DNA of 64,000 nt from the NCBI RefSeq assembly GCF_900177345.1, contig NZ_FWZT01000018.1:103052-167051 (forward strand). The letters are read 5' to 3'. Position 1 is the first letter of the stretch; each line of letters begins with the position of its first letter. This document shows positions 28,401 to 37,311 of the stretch, piece after piece. The notes under the pieces are model-generated. The model was not told the DNA's origin and ran no database searches. It saw only the letters and a list, made by a program, of their open reading frames with translations. The position numbers and the translations under genes are program-made. This stretch comes from Pseudobacteriovorax antillogorgiicola (GTDB lineage: Bacteria; Bdellovibrionota_B; Oligoflexia; Oligoflexales; Oligoflexaceae).

Positions 28401-30107
28401 GGCCAAGTCATCCATAACACGGACGGCTTTTCCGTCTATACTAGTCGGGAGGGCGACACAACCATTGCCAGAGAGCCAGTCCGCGAGATACTGAAGACTT
28501 TGAAAAATGTTGTATCGAACTTCTTCAGGAGAGTTGTTTTTAACATAGTCTGACTCTGGAAGGTCTGCGACTATTAAGCGCCGATTAAAGAGGGGGTCAT
28601 CTTTATCGATACTCGATGGCTCATTTTTGTCGAGCAACTCGGCAATCTGACTAGCATATGGATCATCAAGCAAATCATCGGCGAGATCTTTAATAATTTT
28701 GGATCGTGACGTTTCGTCCTCTTCCCAAGCGATGGCTATTGCTAGGCCGATTCTAACGAAATCGGGGTGAGCGAGCCAGAAGCCGTTCAAGCCTCTCCTA
28801 AGTTGTGTGATGGTGTCTTCAAAGAAGCCTTTTAATGCGACCTGAAATGATGGACTTTGTATATCACTTTCTAGGGGGAGGATACCATACATACCTCCTA
28901 CAGTAATGCCGCCTCGTTCTCCTACAACCCTAGCCACAAGCTCATGAGAGGATTTAATATGTTTGATGACGATGTGAGGATCTGCTTTCACCGGGATTCT
29001 ATAATTTGAGTCTTCTTTAAATAGTCTAGCTGTGGAGCCCAAGTAGTCGTGCCAGCCAAGAGAAACTCCGATAAAATAGGGATCTAGTGCATCCATGATC
29101 TCATTGACTCGAAAGATAGCTCTTGGGTTCTCTAAAACGATCATCAACCTTATCGCTCCAGGTTTGTAATCTGGGAACTCTTCGTGAAGAAGAAGCTCAG
29201 CGCTAGCAACCATATTCTTGATATATGCAGCCTCTTCCTCGTTTTCAATTTTTGGCACATAGAATATCAGTCCATCCTCATTTTGCCAGTTGTGGTAGAG
29301 GTGGAGCGCGAAGTCGTAAATATGGAGGGGGATGGGTTCTCCTCTATAGAACATAAAGTGGCAGGGAAGTGCTAAACCTGGAAAACGCTTGATAGGTAAG
29401 GAACGATGATCGTCGCTTAGTCGATACTCCTTGCCATTTTTGGGGTCCTTATATGAAAGACTCCCATCCAAGCAGTCCTTTAGATTCTCAGCAGCCTGCA
29501 TCAGATCCCGTCTTAGGGGTGTTTTTGAGTCTTCTAGATCTGCGCCCCAACGAGGGCGAATATATTGCTTAGCTAACAACGATTCCACGATCGGTGGCTC
29601 ATTCTCAAGGCGGCGATGGTAGGAGTTCATAGCGTTTATCGCCATTTTAGGGCTCTGTGGAGGCCCAAAAAGTGTAACCTGAGGACCTTTCCACTCTTCC
29701 TTATAGGGAGCCACTGATTGTCCGTGGGCTTTATGGAAGTTGTCAGTAAGAGGTCCGAAAACAATTCGATTGCTTTCATCCGCAAGTCCAATCGAGGTGC
29801 AATAATATTGTGACTGATAGTCCACGTGAGAGTCTCGGTTTACCTTGGTTAGAGCCCTGGTCCTATCATCTATGAACTTTCGATCCATCTGCCTTTGCTT
29901 AAGCACTCTAGCTAAGTTATTTTGGACTTTTAGGTGAATGTTAGTCATGAATTTCAGGGCTTTTGGAGTCTCAAGGCTACCTCCTTGGCCGAATTGGATC
30001 AGGTCTTTGTCATGATCGCAGGGGCTTCCTTCTGAAATTAGATAATCTTTTAGACGTGGGTGAATGTAGTCGTTGTAGTAAGGTATTTCATGGTTTTTAT
30101 CACCCAT
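25410..30107 (-). CDS. Fusion: malate synthase-like, serine beta-lactamase-like and allantoicase-like domains
   Basis: 1565 residues, no signal peptide. Residues 1-700 are malate synthase A-like: GEPIPLHIYDFALHLYHN, FYVPKIENEEEA (about 284), VLENPRAIFRVNEI (Glu, about 325), GWHDYLG (Asp, about 351), GGMYGILPLE, NGFWLAHPDF (about 442) and VMDDLATAERSRWEVW (Asp). The usual xRxRGxHL segment reads KRFPGLAL (about 240), losing one Arg and the His. Residues 830-1170 are a class C beta-lactamase/DD-peptidase fold with S879LSK882, Tyr984 in YSGAG, and HQGAN near 1124. Residues 1225-1565 form two allantoicase-like repeats: YVSDQSFARAENL, DSWETRR, STEYHDGNHG, MYPDGGISRLG; then VSNEHYGPAEAIL, FFKNNNP, IFPDGGLNRL. 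Allantoicase yields ureidoglycolate, a source of glyoxylate for malate synthase. The role of the middle domain is unexplained. Confidence 0.85.
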   Translation of the reverse strand: MGDKNHEIPYYNDYIHPRLKDYLISEGSPCDHDKDLIQFGQGGSLETPKALKFMTNIHLKVQNNLARVLKQRQMDRKFIDDRTRALTKVNRDSHVDYQSQYYCTSIGLADESNRIVFGPLTDNFHKAHGQSVAPYKEEWKGPQVTLFGPPQSPKMAINAMNSYHRRLENEPPIVESLLAKQYIRPRWGADLEDSKTPLRRDLMQAAENLKDCLDGSLSYKDPKNGKEYRLSDDHRSLPIKRFPGLALPCHFMFYRGEPIPLHIYDFALHLYHNWQNEDGLIFYVPKIENEEEAAYIKNMVASAELLLHEEFPDYKPGAIRLMIVLENPRAIFRVNEIMDALDPYFIGVSLGWHDYLGSTARLFKEDSNYRIPVKADPHIVIKHIKSSHELVARVVGERGGITVGGMYGILPLESDIQSPSFQVALKGFFEDTITQLRRGLNGFWLAHPDFVRIGLAIAIAWEEDETSRSKIIKDLADDLLDDPYASQIAELLDKNEPSSIDKDDPLFNRRLIVADLPESDYVKNNSPEEVRYNIFQSLQYLADWLSGNGCVALPTSIDGKAVRVMDDLATAERSRWEVWHEIYHGRFSLGDYIRIAYEEQIFIQQDLTSNEKSVQVKWDEHSKKWYPIAFQIMLQLMTDPEPVEFATELLLPFTIETIREAEDPLREAQNLCPGKYRLSPWLDRYLSYYDACACHRFAKTMADLPIMDSDAVSNFFQTLTIEEVQEAARHHGDIGAERASLDKKAASEQAGVSDDQDIREKLLSLGDQYKRLFGFKFLISAQGLSGSRMLESLQTRLRNSPSQELTHAQQALGAITLNRLQNQPPDSIAAKGESLAKQYGIVGTSLAVSENGSIQSLSWGDTKRGSEPVKPETRFDIASLSKSIASAFAMELMSEHLISIDDNVNRILELLDSPFRLTCRENPEWLEELAIKDLMSHTGLNMHYVKAIPLDQAPKNIYSLLHDPEEFGYESIEVIYQPGSRFSYSGAGFMVLEHIVDLLTKGQTFEHAKRFFSELDIHHMSLDRSDLSHSLAEPIQENGEPFSKGPFWFPGFAAGFKANAESVCRFLSHLEQAYHNLDGSGAISHDTAIKMLHGDDKGSVEFMGLEMGLGIFVGKAGQNRFAIHQGANEGFRAMFLHCFDGPDRGKGFTILCNGDNNGVPYLSRLAQLILTEKSYRGIDTHQFKQCSDLTSIAQEQIVNRGFKDLVFRCFEPLLPENIVDKGQLDPIAEFNILNDATITYVSDQSFARAENLISDRLPSFDPSLFGKQGKVMDSWETRRHNSKGVDEVQMNIQKLSKVRYIQISTEYHDGNHGAQASLYGRASDKQNWQPILEDFPLSGHSLHRIRLDNESPKYCQWRLKMYPDGGISRLGLYEDLPEDLKGQFKLQKDSRGKRFDYEIPKVSKLPSLPTSILSHLPTKKYDEKNFASSYRGARILDVSNEHYGPAEAILSPLPPLHMFDGFESARSRDRENFEYIKVQLAEPIAISHIEIDFTFFKNNNPNEISIVGFDNNKETELIKTSKTKAYAGNKLRLSIDSDQVFSAVGLKIFPDGGLNRLKVFRKELI

Positions 30108-30245
30108 CTGGAGCCCCCAATCAGTGCCGAAATAAAGATTTAAATGAATCGCAGAGTAAAACCTTTATGTTTTAGGTTCTTTCCTCTGCGATTGTCAATT
30201 GCGAAGGTTTTGACTAGCTGACAGGCACACTGATAGGTAGCAGAG

Positions 30246-32762
30246 CTAGAACGCTCGCGTTAGCTTCGCGTAGAACGTACGGCCACGAACGTTGTAGATA
30301 TCCTTAGTTACACGGATGATCGAATCTGGGTCAGTAGGAGGTCGGTCAGCAAAGGCGTTGATAGCGCCCAGAGCCACGGTTCCGATGAAATCGTTTTGAT
30401 AGCGGTATTGAAGGTCAAATCTTGTATATCTACTGAGGTAGCCATTGTCAGGATCAATTTTGCGATGCTTATCAATGCTAGTGCCAAGCAGGGTAAGGTT
30501 CTGGTTCTCCCAAGATAGAGTAGCAGCATTGACTGCTGTCCAACGTGGATTGAGATAGTTACCAAGCACCGATGTAAATCCTAGGCCAGGAAAGTCCTCA
30601 CGCTTTTTCTCCAAAAATTGATTATAGTCATGAGTCATGGCGAGGGTGAGCGTTGGTAGTACACGGTAGTTATGCTGGATCTTTAAGTCGATTCCCGTGG
30701 AGCGATTGCCTGCGATGTTAAGAATAGGAGCTTTTAATATCGGGCTTTCGCCATCTGGCCTTTCGATCGATGCCCCGTACTTAGTGATATCGATACCTTT
30801 AGCAGCCGCATCAAATATAGCCTGTTCAGATTCGCCTTGGTCGAGTCCATTTTCAACTTCAAGCACCCAGTAGTCAGCACTGAAGTAGAATCGACGGCTG
30901 GGTTCAAATACCATTCCAACATTGAGAAAGTTAGCATTTTCTTCCTTGAGGTTTGGGTTGCCCCCGCTTTCTAGAATGACGGTTATAAAGTCACAAGCTT
31001 CTTCGATTTCCTCGGGCGAACGATTTTGGGATTGTGCAATACGGCAGCCCTGGTCATCTTTCACCGAAGCAGAGCTTTCAAATGGTTCAAGTCCCAGTTC
31101 TTGGAGAGGTGGGGCTTTAAAGGCTCGGCTTGCAGAGCCGCGAAAGGAAAGCTGTTTTAGGGGCTCCCACTTAAATGCTGCCTTTGGATTCGTAGTGTTA
31201 CCGTAGTCGGAGTATGAGTCATAGCGCCCAGCGAAACTTAATTCAATTGAATCACTTACGGGAAGTACCATCTCAGCAAAAAGTGAATTAACCGTACGAT
31301 CATTGTTTACAGTAAAGCCGGGGCCAGTGATCGTTTGTTCATCTTTTATAAGTTGATCCTGACCTTGATTGATCTCACTGTATTGTTGGGTACCACCAAA
31401 GGAAACTCCAACATAGCCGCCCGGCAATTCAAAAAGATCTCCACTGACAACAATACTGGACTCTGTTGTTAATGACTCTGTGAATCGATCCGTGGTCACC
31501 GCATAAGGGTCAAAGAGTGAGGCATTCTTACTGAGGTTGAATAGATCATCAGACGATACTGATTTTATGGCTGCAATGGACTCCTGCTCTAGATATTCGC
31601 CCTGAGTTCTCGTTCTCTCTGTGAAAGACCGTGAGAACCCCCCAAATACCTCGTATTCCCAACTACCTACAATATCGCCTTTAATCCCTCCGGAGTACTG
31701 ATAGTTAAGGGTATTTTCATCGTCAACTCTTTGATCAGGCATTGCGATCTGAACCTCTACACCGTCCCCAGTTGTCAGGCCTAAGCCATTGAATAGCCCA
31801 AGCTGCTCGTCGCCAGGGAGGATTTCGAAATCAAGGCGATGTGGCTCGATAGTTTGACGATTATTGCGATTGGTGACACGACCACCTAGAAACACGCGAT
31901 GGCTGGCATTGAGTTCATAGCTGGAGTCGATAAAAACCGAAGCGGATTCTTCCGCTGGTATGAGAGATCTTTCTTTCATATATTTGAAGCCACAACCGTC
32001 GCTACGTTGCAGGTTATCCGGACAGTTTGGGCCGAAGTAAAATTTACTCTTATCGGCTAACGAGCGGTATCGCCCATAAGGACTGCCTAAGCTTGATACC
32101 ATTCGATTTCGGTCGACTACCCAGGGACGATCAACTCTGGCCAATTCGTCTCTCTTTTTAAATGATGCAACAACGATAAGATTTGCTCGCTCTGTGGAGA
32201 AACCTCCTGTAGCTGAAATTCTAGTTTCGTTGCCACCACCTTCTTCGGTAACTCTTTGCTCGATACTGGCTTCCACGCCCTGGAAAGTTTTCTTGGTGAT
32301 AACGTTGATGACCCCGGCCAGGGCATCGGAACCATAGATCGCTGAAGCACCCTCTTTCATGATATCAATACGCTCTACCGCAGCCACGGGGATCATGTTG
32401 AGATCGACCGCATCAAAATTTGTATCTCGCTCTAATCTGCGACCATTAATTAGGACTAAGGTCCGCGATTCCCCTAGCCCACGAATATTTGCGTGGGCAA
32501 CATTTGATGCAGAAGATAAGCCACCAGAATCCCAAGATCCAAAATTGTTAGCAGCTATCCCCCGCAGGACATCACTTAGATTTGCTGCTCCTAGTTGCTC
32601 GATGCGCTCTCGATCGATGATCTGTAGATTAGCTGAACCTTCAATATCCATACGCTTAATACGGGTTCCGGTGACTTCAACCCGCTCCACGTCTGCCTGA
32701 ATAGGTGGCGATACGAGAATACCCAGTAATAGCCATGTGAATTTAGACCTGTGAGTGTGCAT
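30246..32762 (-). CDS. TonB-dependent outer-membrane receptor
   Basis: 838 residues. A signal peptide is followed by a plug domain (VERVEVTGTRIKRMDIEG as TonB-box region, then LSDVLRGIAANNFG, ANIRGLGESRTLVLINGRR, VERIDIMKEGASAIYGSDALAGVINVIT) and a 22-strand-type barrel ending in TFYAKLTRAF with the C-terminal Phe used for assembly. It belongs to the large class of receptors that import siderophores, haem, cobalamin or oligosaccharides; the substrate cannot be read from sequence. AGGAG before the ATG. It follows the fusion gene's promoter region by 138 bp and could be cotranscribed with it. An 8-bp palindromic site lies just upstream. Confidence 0.92.
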   Translation of the reverse strand: MHTHRSKFTWLLLGILVSPPIQADVERVEVTGTRIKRMDIEGSANLQIIDRERIEQLGAANLSDVLRGIAANNFGSWDSGGLSSASNVAHANIRGLGESRTLVLINGRRLERDTNFDAVDLNMIPVAAVERIDIMKEGASAIYGSDALAGVINVITKKTFQGVEASIEQRVTEEGGGNETRISATGGFSTERANLIVVASFKKRDELARVDRPWVVDRNRMVSSLGSPYGRYRSLADKSKFYFGPNCPDNLQRSDGCGFKYMKERSLIPAEESASVFIDSSYELNASHRVFLGGRVTNRNNRQTIEPHRLDFEILPGDEQLGLFNGLGLTTGDGVEVQIAMPDQRVDDENTLNYQYSGGIKGDIVGSWEYEVFGGFSRSFTERTRTQGEYLEQESIAAIKSVSSDDLFNLSKNASLFDPYAVTTDRFTESLTTESSIVVSGDLFELPGGYVGVSFGGTQQYSEINQGQDQLIKDEQTITGPGFTVNNDRTVNSLFAEMVLPVSDSIELSFAGRYDSYSDYGNTTNPKAAFKWEPLKQLSFRGSASRAFKAPPLQELGLEPFESSASVKDDQGCRIAQSQNRSPEEIEEACDFITVILESGGNPNLKEENANFLNVGMVFEPSRRFYFSADYWVLEVENGLDQGESEQAIFDAAAKGIDITKYGASIERPDGESPILKAPILNIAGNRSTGIDLKIQHNYRVLPTLTLAMTHDYNQFLEKKREDFPGLGFTSVLGNYLNPRWTAVNAATLSWENQNLTLLGTSIDKHRKIDPDNGYLSRYTRFDLQYRYQNDFIGTVALGAINAFADRPPTDPDSIIRVTKDIYNVRGRTFYAKLTRAF

Positions 32763-32784
32763 GTAAGACTCCTGTCAAAGCTGG

Positions 32785-32811
32785 TAGTATGTATTTTGCT
32801 GAGACATACTA
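32785..32811. promoter_or_regulatory. Palindromic candidate operator upstream of TonB receptor
   Basis: TAGTATGT (32785-32792) and ACATACTA (32804-32811) form a perfect 8-bp inverted repeat with an 11-bp spacer, 23 bp upstream of the receptor ATG. It does not resemble a Fur box; a dimeric repressor site is a fair guess. Confidence 0.45.
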
Positions 32812-32889
32812 GATCAACAGAAAAATTACCATGCATTTCACTGCAATTGATTCTTCTTGCTCTTGCAATTATGTAGTTATGATTGTGAT

Positions 32890-32910
32890 AAGCCTTGATA
32901 GTCAAGGCTT
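32890..32910. terminator. Compact hairpin after the L,D-transpeptidase gene
   Basis: AAGCCTTGA, loop TAG, TCAAGGCTT: a perfect 9-bp stem 8 bp past the stop at 32918. There is no U-tract. Confidence 0.6.
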
Positions 32911-32917
32911 TCCGTAA

Positions 32918-34279
32918 CTATCGCTTGAGATCGACATCGGCATGGATCAGTAGGCTTGCCATTAGGGTGTCACGACGATATAGGTCCTTAACTTGGTACA
33001 GGCGTCCTGAATCATCGATCCAAACTGTGAAATAGACGATATGAATGGGAATGGGGTATTTTAGCTGCTGAGTCATGTGACGTTTCTCTTCTGGTAACTC
33101 AAGCCACTCACGTCCTCCTAAGAGAGTGAGATGTTGAGCAAGCTCAGTTGCTTTTTGAACACGAATACATCCAGAACTCAAGGCCGTTTGCTTACTACTA
33201 AAAAGATCACGGTTCGGGCTATCGTGGAGGTAGACTTGATAGCCGTTTTCAAAATTTATTTTAACATCACCGAGGGGATTGCTAGGTCCATAGGTTTGAA
33301 TCGCGACGAGAGATTCCTGCTGATCCTTAGTCATTTGCAAAAATTGATCATTCTTTAAAGGGCGTAGTTGCCTTGACTCCTTTTCAAATAGGCGAAAGTC
33401 GAAGCGATCCAGATATGTAGGATCAGATTGTACCTTGGGCAGAATGTCTTGTGTCCATATCGTTTTGGGAACAGTCCAATTGGGGTGCCTGACGATACTG
33501 TCGATTTTTGAACTGAATACTGGGGTTTGCCTTGCCAGTCTTCCGATAATAATCCGGCTACTTATCAGTGTTCTATTGTCAGATACCAATGCTAGCGTGG
33601 CATTTGCTATATTTGCAATCACATAGTTTCGTCCTAGCTGACTATCAAGCCATCTCCATCGTTCCATATTCGCGAGAACCCGCCATTCCAGGCTTTGAAG
33701 GTTACGGTTTTGGGGAAGGTCACTGTGATGTTCTTGTAGCCACTTTGCGAGTCTTTGATAGCCGGGGTTCTGCGGGGCAAATAGCTCTAGTTTGGCTTCA
33801 AAATAGGGGCTTGGTACCAAGTCTGAAAGAATCGATAAAGGTAGCTTGCGCCTTGTCAAGGACCGCCAGTTTGAGTCTACTTTACGGGGATCTATTCCAC
33901 CAAAACGTAAATGATGAGCCAAAGATATGGCGAGGTCCGCAACAAGAATGGACTCTTGCATGCTAACCCGATCACTTTTCTTAGCTTTGCTTTCAAGACG
34001 TTTTAGATAAACGAAAGAGCGATACTTAGCAATATCGATACCGTGTCTGTTTCCGATTCGGCGCATGATGGGAATCTGAGACAGATTGTATTTAGCAAGG
34101 GTTTGGTAGTTATTAGGGAATCTAGAAATGAACATCTTTATGTGAGGGCTATAGTTAAGAAGGAGCTCAGTTTTGGATAGACTATCAAGCCATAGATTTT
34201 GCTGGATTTTGTCATTCGAGCTGGTGGCACATGACAGTAATTGTAGGGCAAGCATGAAAGAGAGTGCAGATCGAAACAC
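32918..34279 (-). CDS. L,D-transpeptidase (YcbB/YkuD family) lipoprotein
   Basis: 453 residues starting at GTG 34279 with AAAGGAG in front. Lipobox LQLLSC near residue 17 predicts a periplasmic lipoprotein. The YkuD catalytic motif is HDSPNRDLFSSKQTALSSGCIRV, interrupted here only for clarity at Cys371 of SSGCIRV, the nucleophile; the HD...F segment precedes it as in YcbB. The N-terminal half is a helical domain like the YcbB scaffold/peptidoglycan-binding part. The enzyme should make 3-3 crosslinks in peptidoglycan or attach lipoproteins. Single gene ending in a hairpin. Confidence 0.88.
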   Translation of the reverse strand: MFRSALSFMLALQLLSCATSSNDKIQQNLWLDSLSKTELLLNYSPHIKMFISRFPNNYQTLAKYNLSQIPIMRRIGNRHGIDIAKYRSFVYLKRLESKAKKSDRVSMQESILVADLAISLAHHLRFGGIDPRKVDSNWRSLTRRKLPLSILSDLVPSPYFEAKLELFAPQNPGYQRLAKWLQEHHSDLPQNRNLQSLEWRVLANMERWRWLDSQLGRNYVIANIANATLALVSDNRTLISSRIIIGRLARQTPVFSSKIDSIVRHPNWTVPKTIWTQDILPKVQSDPTYLDRFDFRLFEKESRQLRPLKNDQFLQMTKDQQESLVAIQTYGPSNPLGDVKINFENGYQVYLHDSPNRDLFSSKQTALSSGCIRVQKATELAQHLTLLGGREWLELPEEKRHMTQQLKYPIPIHIVYFTVWIDDSGRLYQVKDLYRRDTLMASLLIHADVDLKR

Positions 34280-34830
34280 CCAAGACTCCTTTGGGGGATA
34301 AACTTAAATTTGACACTTGATACCATTGATAGTCGTTCGCGCAAACCCTGCTATTGGTAGCTCTATCGGCCCTGGCTCGAAGCGGGGCGCCATCCAAGGC
34401 CTTCACGGAGAAACACCGTGTAATTTCTATTCCTTAGGATCTCATAGAATGCGAACCGTACCCCCCTGATATAGATCACTAGGACAAAATGGTCTAGCCA
34501 AAAATGGATGACCTGTCGCTCAGGAGAGTTTTGCCACAACATCTCTAGCAATCGGGTCTTACATTCGTAATATCCGTACTTTACACGATACTGGGGTGTG
34601 CATGTTACTTTAAGATTGCTTTCGCATCTCTTCGTATTGATTTGCTTTGTCAATGACTTCACCTCATAGATCATACCGTTTCGGGCTGATCTTTGGGTGA
34701 CACTCCACGATCATGGCGTAATCTCAACTTGAGACATTCAATCCAATTGTGATTTTTTGGGCAGATTTGCTACGAGCCGGTTGTTTTGATAGCCCAACAG
34801 GCCGATGCTTAACGGTAAACTTGATTGAAT
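34280..34830. other. Intergenic region without a convincing gene
   Basis: A 103-codon open frame on the minus strand (34363-34674) has no SD, an odd composition and no recognisable family, and is not called. A short palindrome TCTCAACTTGAGA lies at 34722-34734, about 100 bp before the response-regulator gene. Confidence 0.4.
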
Positions 34831-35583
34831 ATGAGTAGCATTATGAAGAATATATTAATCGTTGATGACTCCCCTGAAGTGATTGAGCTGCTGGAAGATG
34901 ATCTATCCTCTGTATCTGATGTACTCATAGAGAAAGCCAGCCATGGTAAAGAAGCGATGGATTTGATTGAAAGCAAAACATTTGACTTGGTCATTACTGA
35001 TTACAAGATGCCTGAAATGGATGGATTTGAATTTTTGCAATGTCTACGGAAGAATCATGCAGGAGTTTCGGTTATCATGCTTTCAGGGTTTACCTCTGCG
35101 ATTCCTAACATGGTCAAGTGTGATCAGAATGCTGTTGTTCTGAGCAAGCCATACGAACCAGAAGACCTTCTTTTTGCAGTCGAAAACTTACTCAACATGG
35201 CAGTTGACTCCTTTAACGTACTCGTTGTCGATCCCAGCCCTACGGTGCAGTTTGTCCTGAAACAGTCCTTAGGCACCAAAGACTATCATGTTACCCAGTG
35301 CTCGACAGGTGAAGGTGCCATAAAAGAGCTTTCGAAAGATCTGAAATTTGATGTCATTTTCGTGGACAACGATCTAAAGGATATACCAATATCAGACTTC
35401 GTAAAACAAGTGAAAAATATGAATGCATCGATCAAAATGGTCTTGATGGCAAAGCGTCAACGACCACCAGCCGTGCAAACTGTCGAGGGCATTCATGCTT
35501 CTCTACCCAAACCATTTCAACAAGAAGATGTGACCAAGATCTTAATGAACGTGCTTCCAAGTGTGAAACTCAAGGCATCCTAG
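34831..35583 (+). CDS. Double receiver (CheY-like) response regulator, second domain degenerate
   Basis: 250 residues from ATG 34831; TTG 34825 and ATG 34843 are alternatives and no SD is strong. The first receiver (about 5-120) has the acidic pair in VDDS, phospho-acceptor Asp in VITDYKMPEMDG and the Lys in LSKPYEPEDL. The second (about 130-245) has VVDPSPTVQF with only one acid, VFVDNDLKD in place of the phosphorylation strand, and LPKPF. There is no output domain, so it probably acts by protein contact, as partner of Hpt/CheA-like kinases such as the two in this window. Confidence 0.85.
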   Translation: MSSIMKNILIVDDSPEVIELLEDDLSSVSDVLIEKASHGKEAMDLIESKTFDLVITDYKMPEMDGFEFLQCLRKNHAGVSVIMLSGFTSAIPNMVKCDQNAVVLSKPYEPEDLLFAVENLLNMAVDSFNVLVVDPSPTVQFVLKQSLGTKDYHVTQCSTGEGAIKELSKDLKFDVIFVDNDLKDIPISDFVKQVKNMNASIKMVLMAKRQRPPAVQTVEGIHASLPKPFQQEDVTKILMNVLPSVKLKAS

Positions 35584-35834
35584 CTTAGGACGTCGAAGGT
35601 AGATCTCCAATCTTAACCCATCGGATAGAGGCCACAGAACATTTATTTTGTTGCATCAATTCTTTCCTCTTCCATGTTTCTTACTATCCTAGATAGGGCC
35701 TATCAAGTGATATAGAGACGGCTTACTGGAGAACTAAGAGATTTGAGACCTGGGTTTGTACCCTTCCAGTGAACGATAGTAGAACACTTTCAACACTTAG
35801 GCCTTCATCAGTCTTGTCACAGGATCTACCATGT

Positions 35835-36365
35835 ATGAGCATATCAATTGACTTGGAAGATTCTATGAACCCTTGCGCAAAAAGCATTCGTATCAATAGT
35901 AATAGCCTTCTCGCGATTGTTGTTAAGAAAAATATCAAGTTGACCTGGCTAGCCCACGTAACACTTGTCGACCGCAAAACAATTTCACGTTGGCTTAGTG
36001 GTGATATCAAGCGAGTCCGAAGAGAAAACTTTTTTAAGTTGGTCGATGCGTTAGAATGTGAACCTGAAGAACTCGTTCATGAAACCATGACGAACTATGC
36101 TAGCAAAGATGAGCAAATCAATGCAGCAAGGGAAGTACTGAATTTGGTGAAGGATATCAAAGATAGCAAATCGGTAGAGAAGATCCTTAAAGGAATGATT
36201 CTACCAACTCTACCAAACGAGATATTAGTAGCATTATACAAAGCTCTTTCACAGATCTACGAACTAGAAGGTCGTGATCGTGAGGCTCGTCGCTATAAAA
36301 GATATGCGAGTAGCTTAGATATAATAAATGATGATAAGACTAAGGCCTTTTCAATAGCAAACTAA
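35835..36365 (+). CDS. Small HTH-containing protein
   Basis: 176 residues from ATG 35835 (AGGA 10 bases upstream); the frame is open from 35769. Residues about 30-80 (KLTWLAHVTLVDRKTISRWLSGDIKRVRRENFFKLVDAL, written here only as a pointer to WLAHVTLVDRKTISRWL) form a Cro/C1-type helix-turn-helix in which the recognition helix is KTISRWLSG. The C-terminal half is helical. It is likely a DNA-binding regulator of unknown target. It follows the double receiver by 252 bp on the same strand. Confidence 0.65.
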   Translation: MSISIDLEDSMNPCAKSIRINSNSLLAIVVKKNIKLTWLAHVTLVDRKTISRWLSGDIKRVRRENFFKLVDALECEPEELVHETMTNYASKDEQINAAREVLNLVKDIKDSKSVEKILKGMILPTLPNEILVALYKALSQIYELEGRDREARRYKRYASSLDIINDDKTKAFSIAN

Positions 36366-36619
36366 TAGTATCGTTTAAACTCCTATATAATGACAAGCGA
36401 ATGAAGTGGTAGCACACAACAAGATTCATAGCACTCCAAGCCTATAGTTCGCTTTTACTGTAGCTAGTACTCGTGTGACCATAGTCTAAAAACTCGCCCC
36501 ACAATGCCCCATGAATTAGATTGATTCGCTTATCAGCAAGTTCTAAACCATGTCTATCGCCAGAAAAAGCGATAACAATATGGAATGACCTTAATCGAAT
36601 TGGAACGAAAGGAACAATA

Positions 36620-37279
36620 ATGAAGATTGAAACATGTCTTTTAGTGCTTGCTTCCTCGGCTCTTATCAGTGCTACAGCATCTTTTGCAACGCCATCACCT
36701 GAACTAGAGAGCTACACGATCCTCGGCAATGCATGCAACAGGGAGAGTGTTGAAATTGTCTCATTTGGTAACCAGTTGGTTGTGAAACCAGATGAGTTTG
36801 AAGTCAAGCTCAATAGCAACAACTTTCAAACTGCAAACTGTAACATCGCAGCAACGTTTAGTGTAGATCCGAGCTACAGCTATGCACTTGACGAGGTGAG
36901 TTATTTCGGATTGGCGCAGGGAAAAAACGCTTTTGTTAACTTTAATCGGGAGTATTTTTGGGCTGGCTCTCGAAGTGATCAGAGAAACGACCTATATTTC
37001 TTTGATAGCAAGAGCAATCGGCAGCTTCAGAGTAGCGATGCAGATCATAACTTCGATTTTGGCAGAGCTTTTCAAATCACAGACTATGTAGCTAGTGATC
37101 TGGGAGATTCCAGAGGTTGGAGTCCATGTGGTGCTCAGAAGGTAATATTTCGCGTGAGTACTCTTCTAACAGCTGGACCAATGCCTTCTTCAGGCAGTGG
37201 AACAGCTAGTGCGAGTATTTTGGGCGCCACTAGTGAAGGTCCCATTTCAGCAACTTTTAAAGCCAGACCTTGCCAATAA
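36620..37279 (+). CDS. Exported DUF4360-like protein, first of three
   Basis: 219 residues from ATG 36620 (AAGGAA upstream) with signal peptide ending ASFA. It has the DUF4360 layout: an early Cys (LGNACN), a central ANCNIAATFSVDP, a YFG motif and a late WSPCGAQKVIF. DUF4360 proteins are secreted beta-rich proteins of unknown function with conserved disulphide Cys. Two further paralogues follow directly at 37312 and 38092. Shared orientation and short gaps suggest one operon. Confidence 0.75.
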   Translation: MKIETCLLVLASSALISATASFATPSPELESYTILGNACNRESVEIVSFGNQLVVKPDEFEVKLNSNNFQTANCNIAATFSVDPSYSYALDEVSYFGLAQGKNAFVNFNREYFWAGSRSDQRNDLYFFDSKSNRQLQSSDADHNFDFGRAFQITDYVASDLGDSRGWSPCGAQKVIFRVSTLLTAGPMPSSGSGTASASILGATSEGPISATFKARPCQ

Positions 37280-37311
37280 GTTTACATATTATTTAGCTTA
37301 GGAGACATATC

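Noticed and set aside
34363..34674. 103-codon open frame on the minus strand
   Set aside because: No SD or family, unusual composition and no neighbours that support it.
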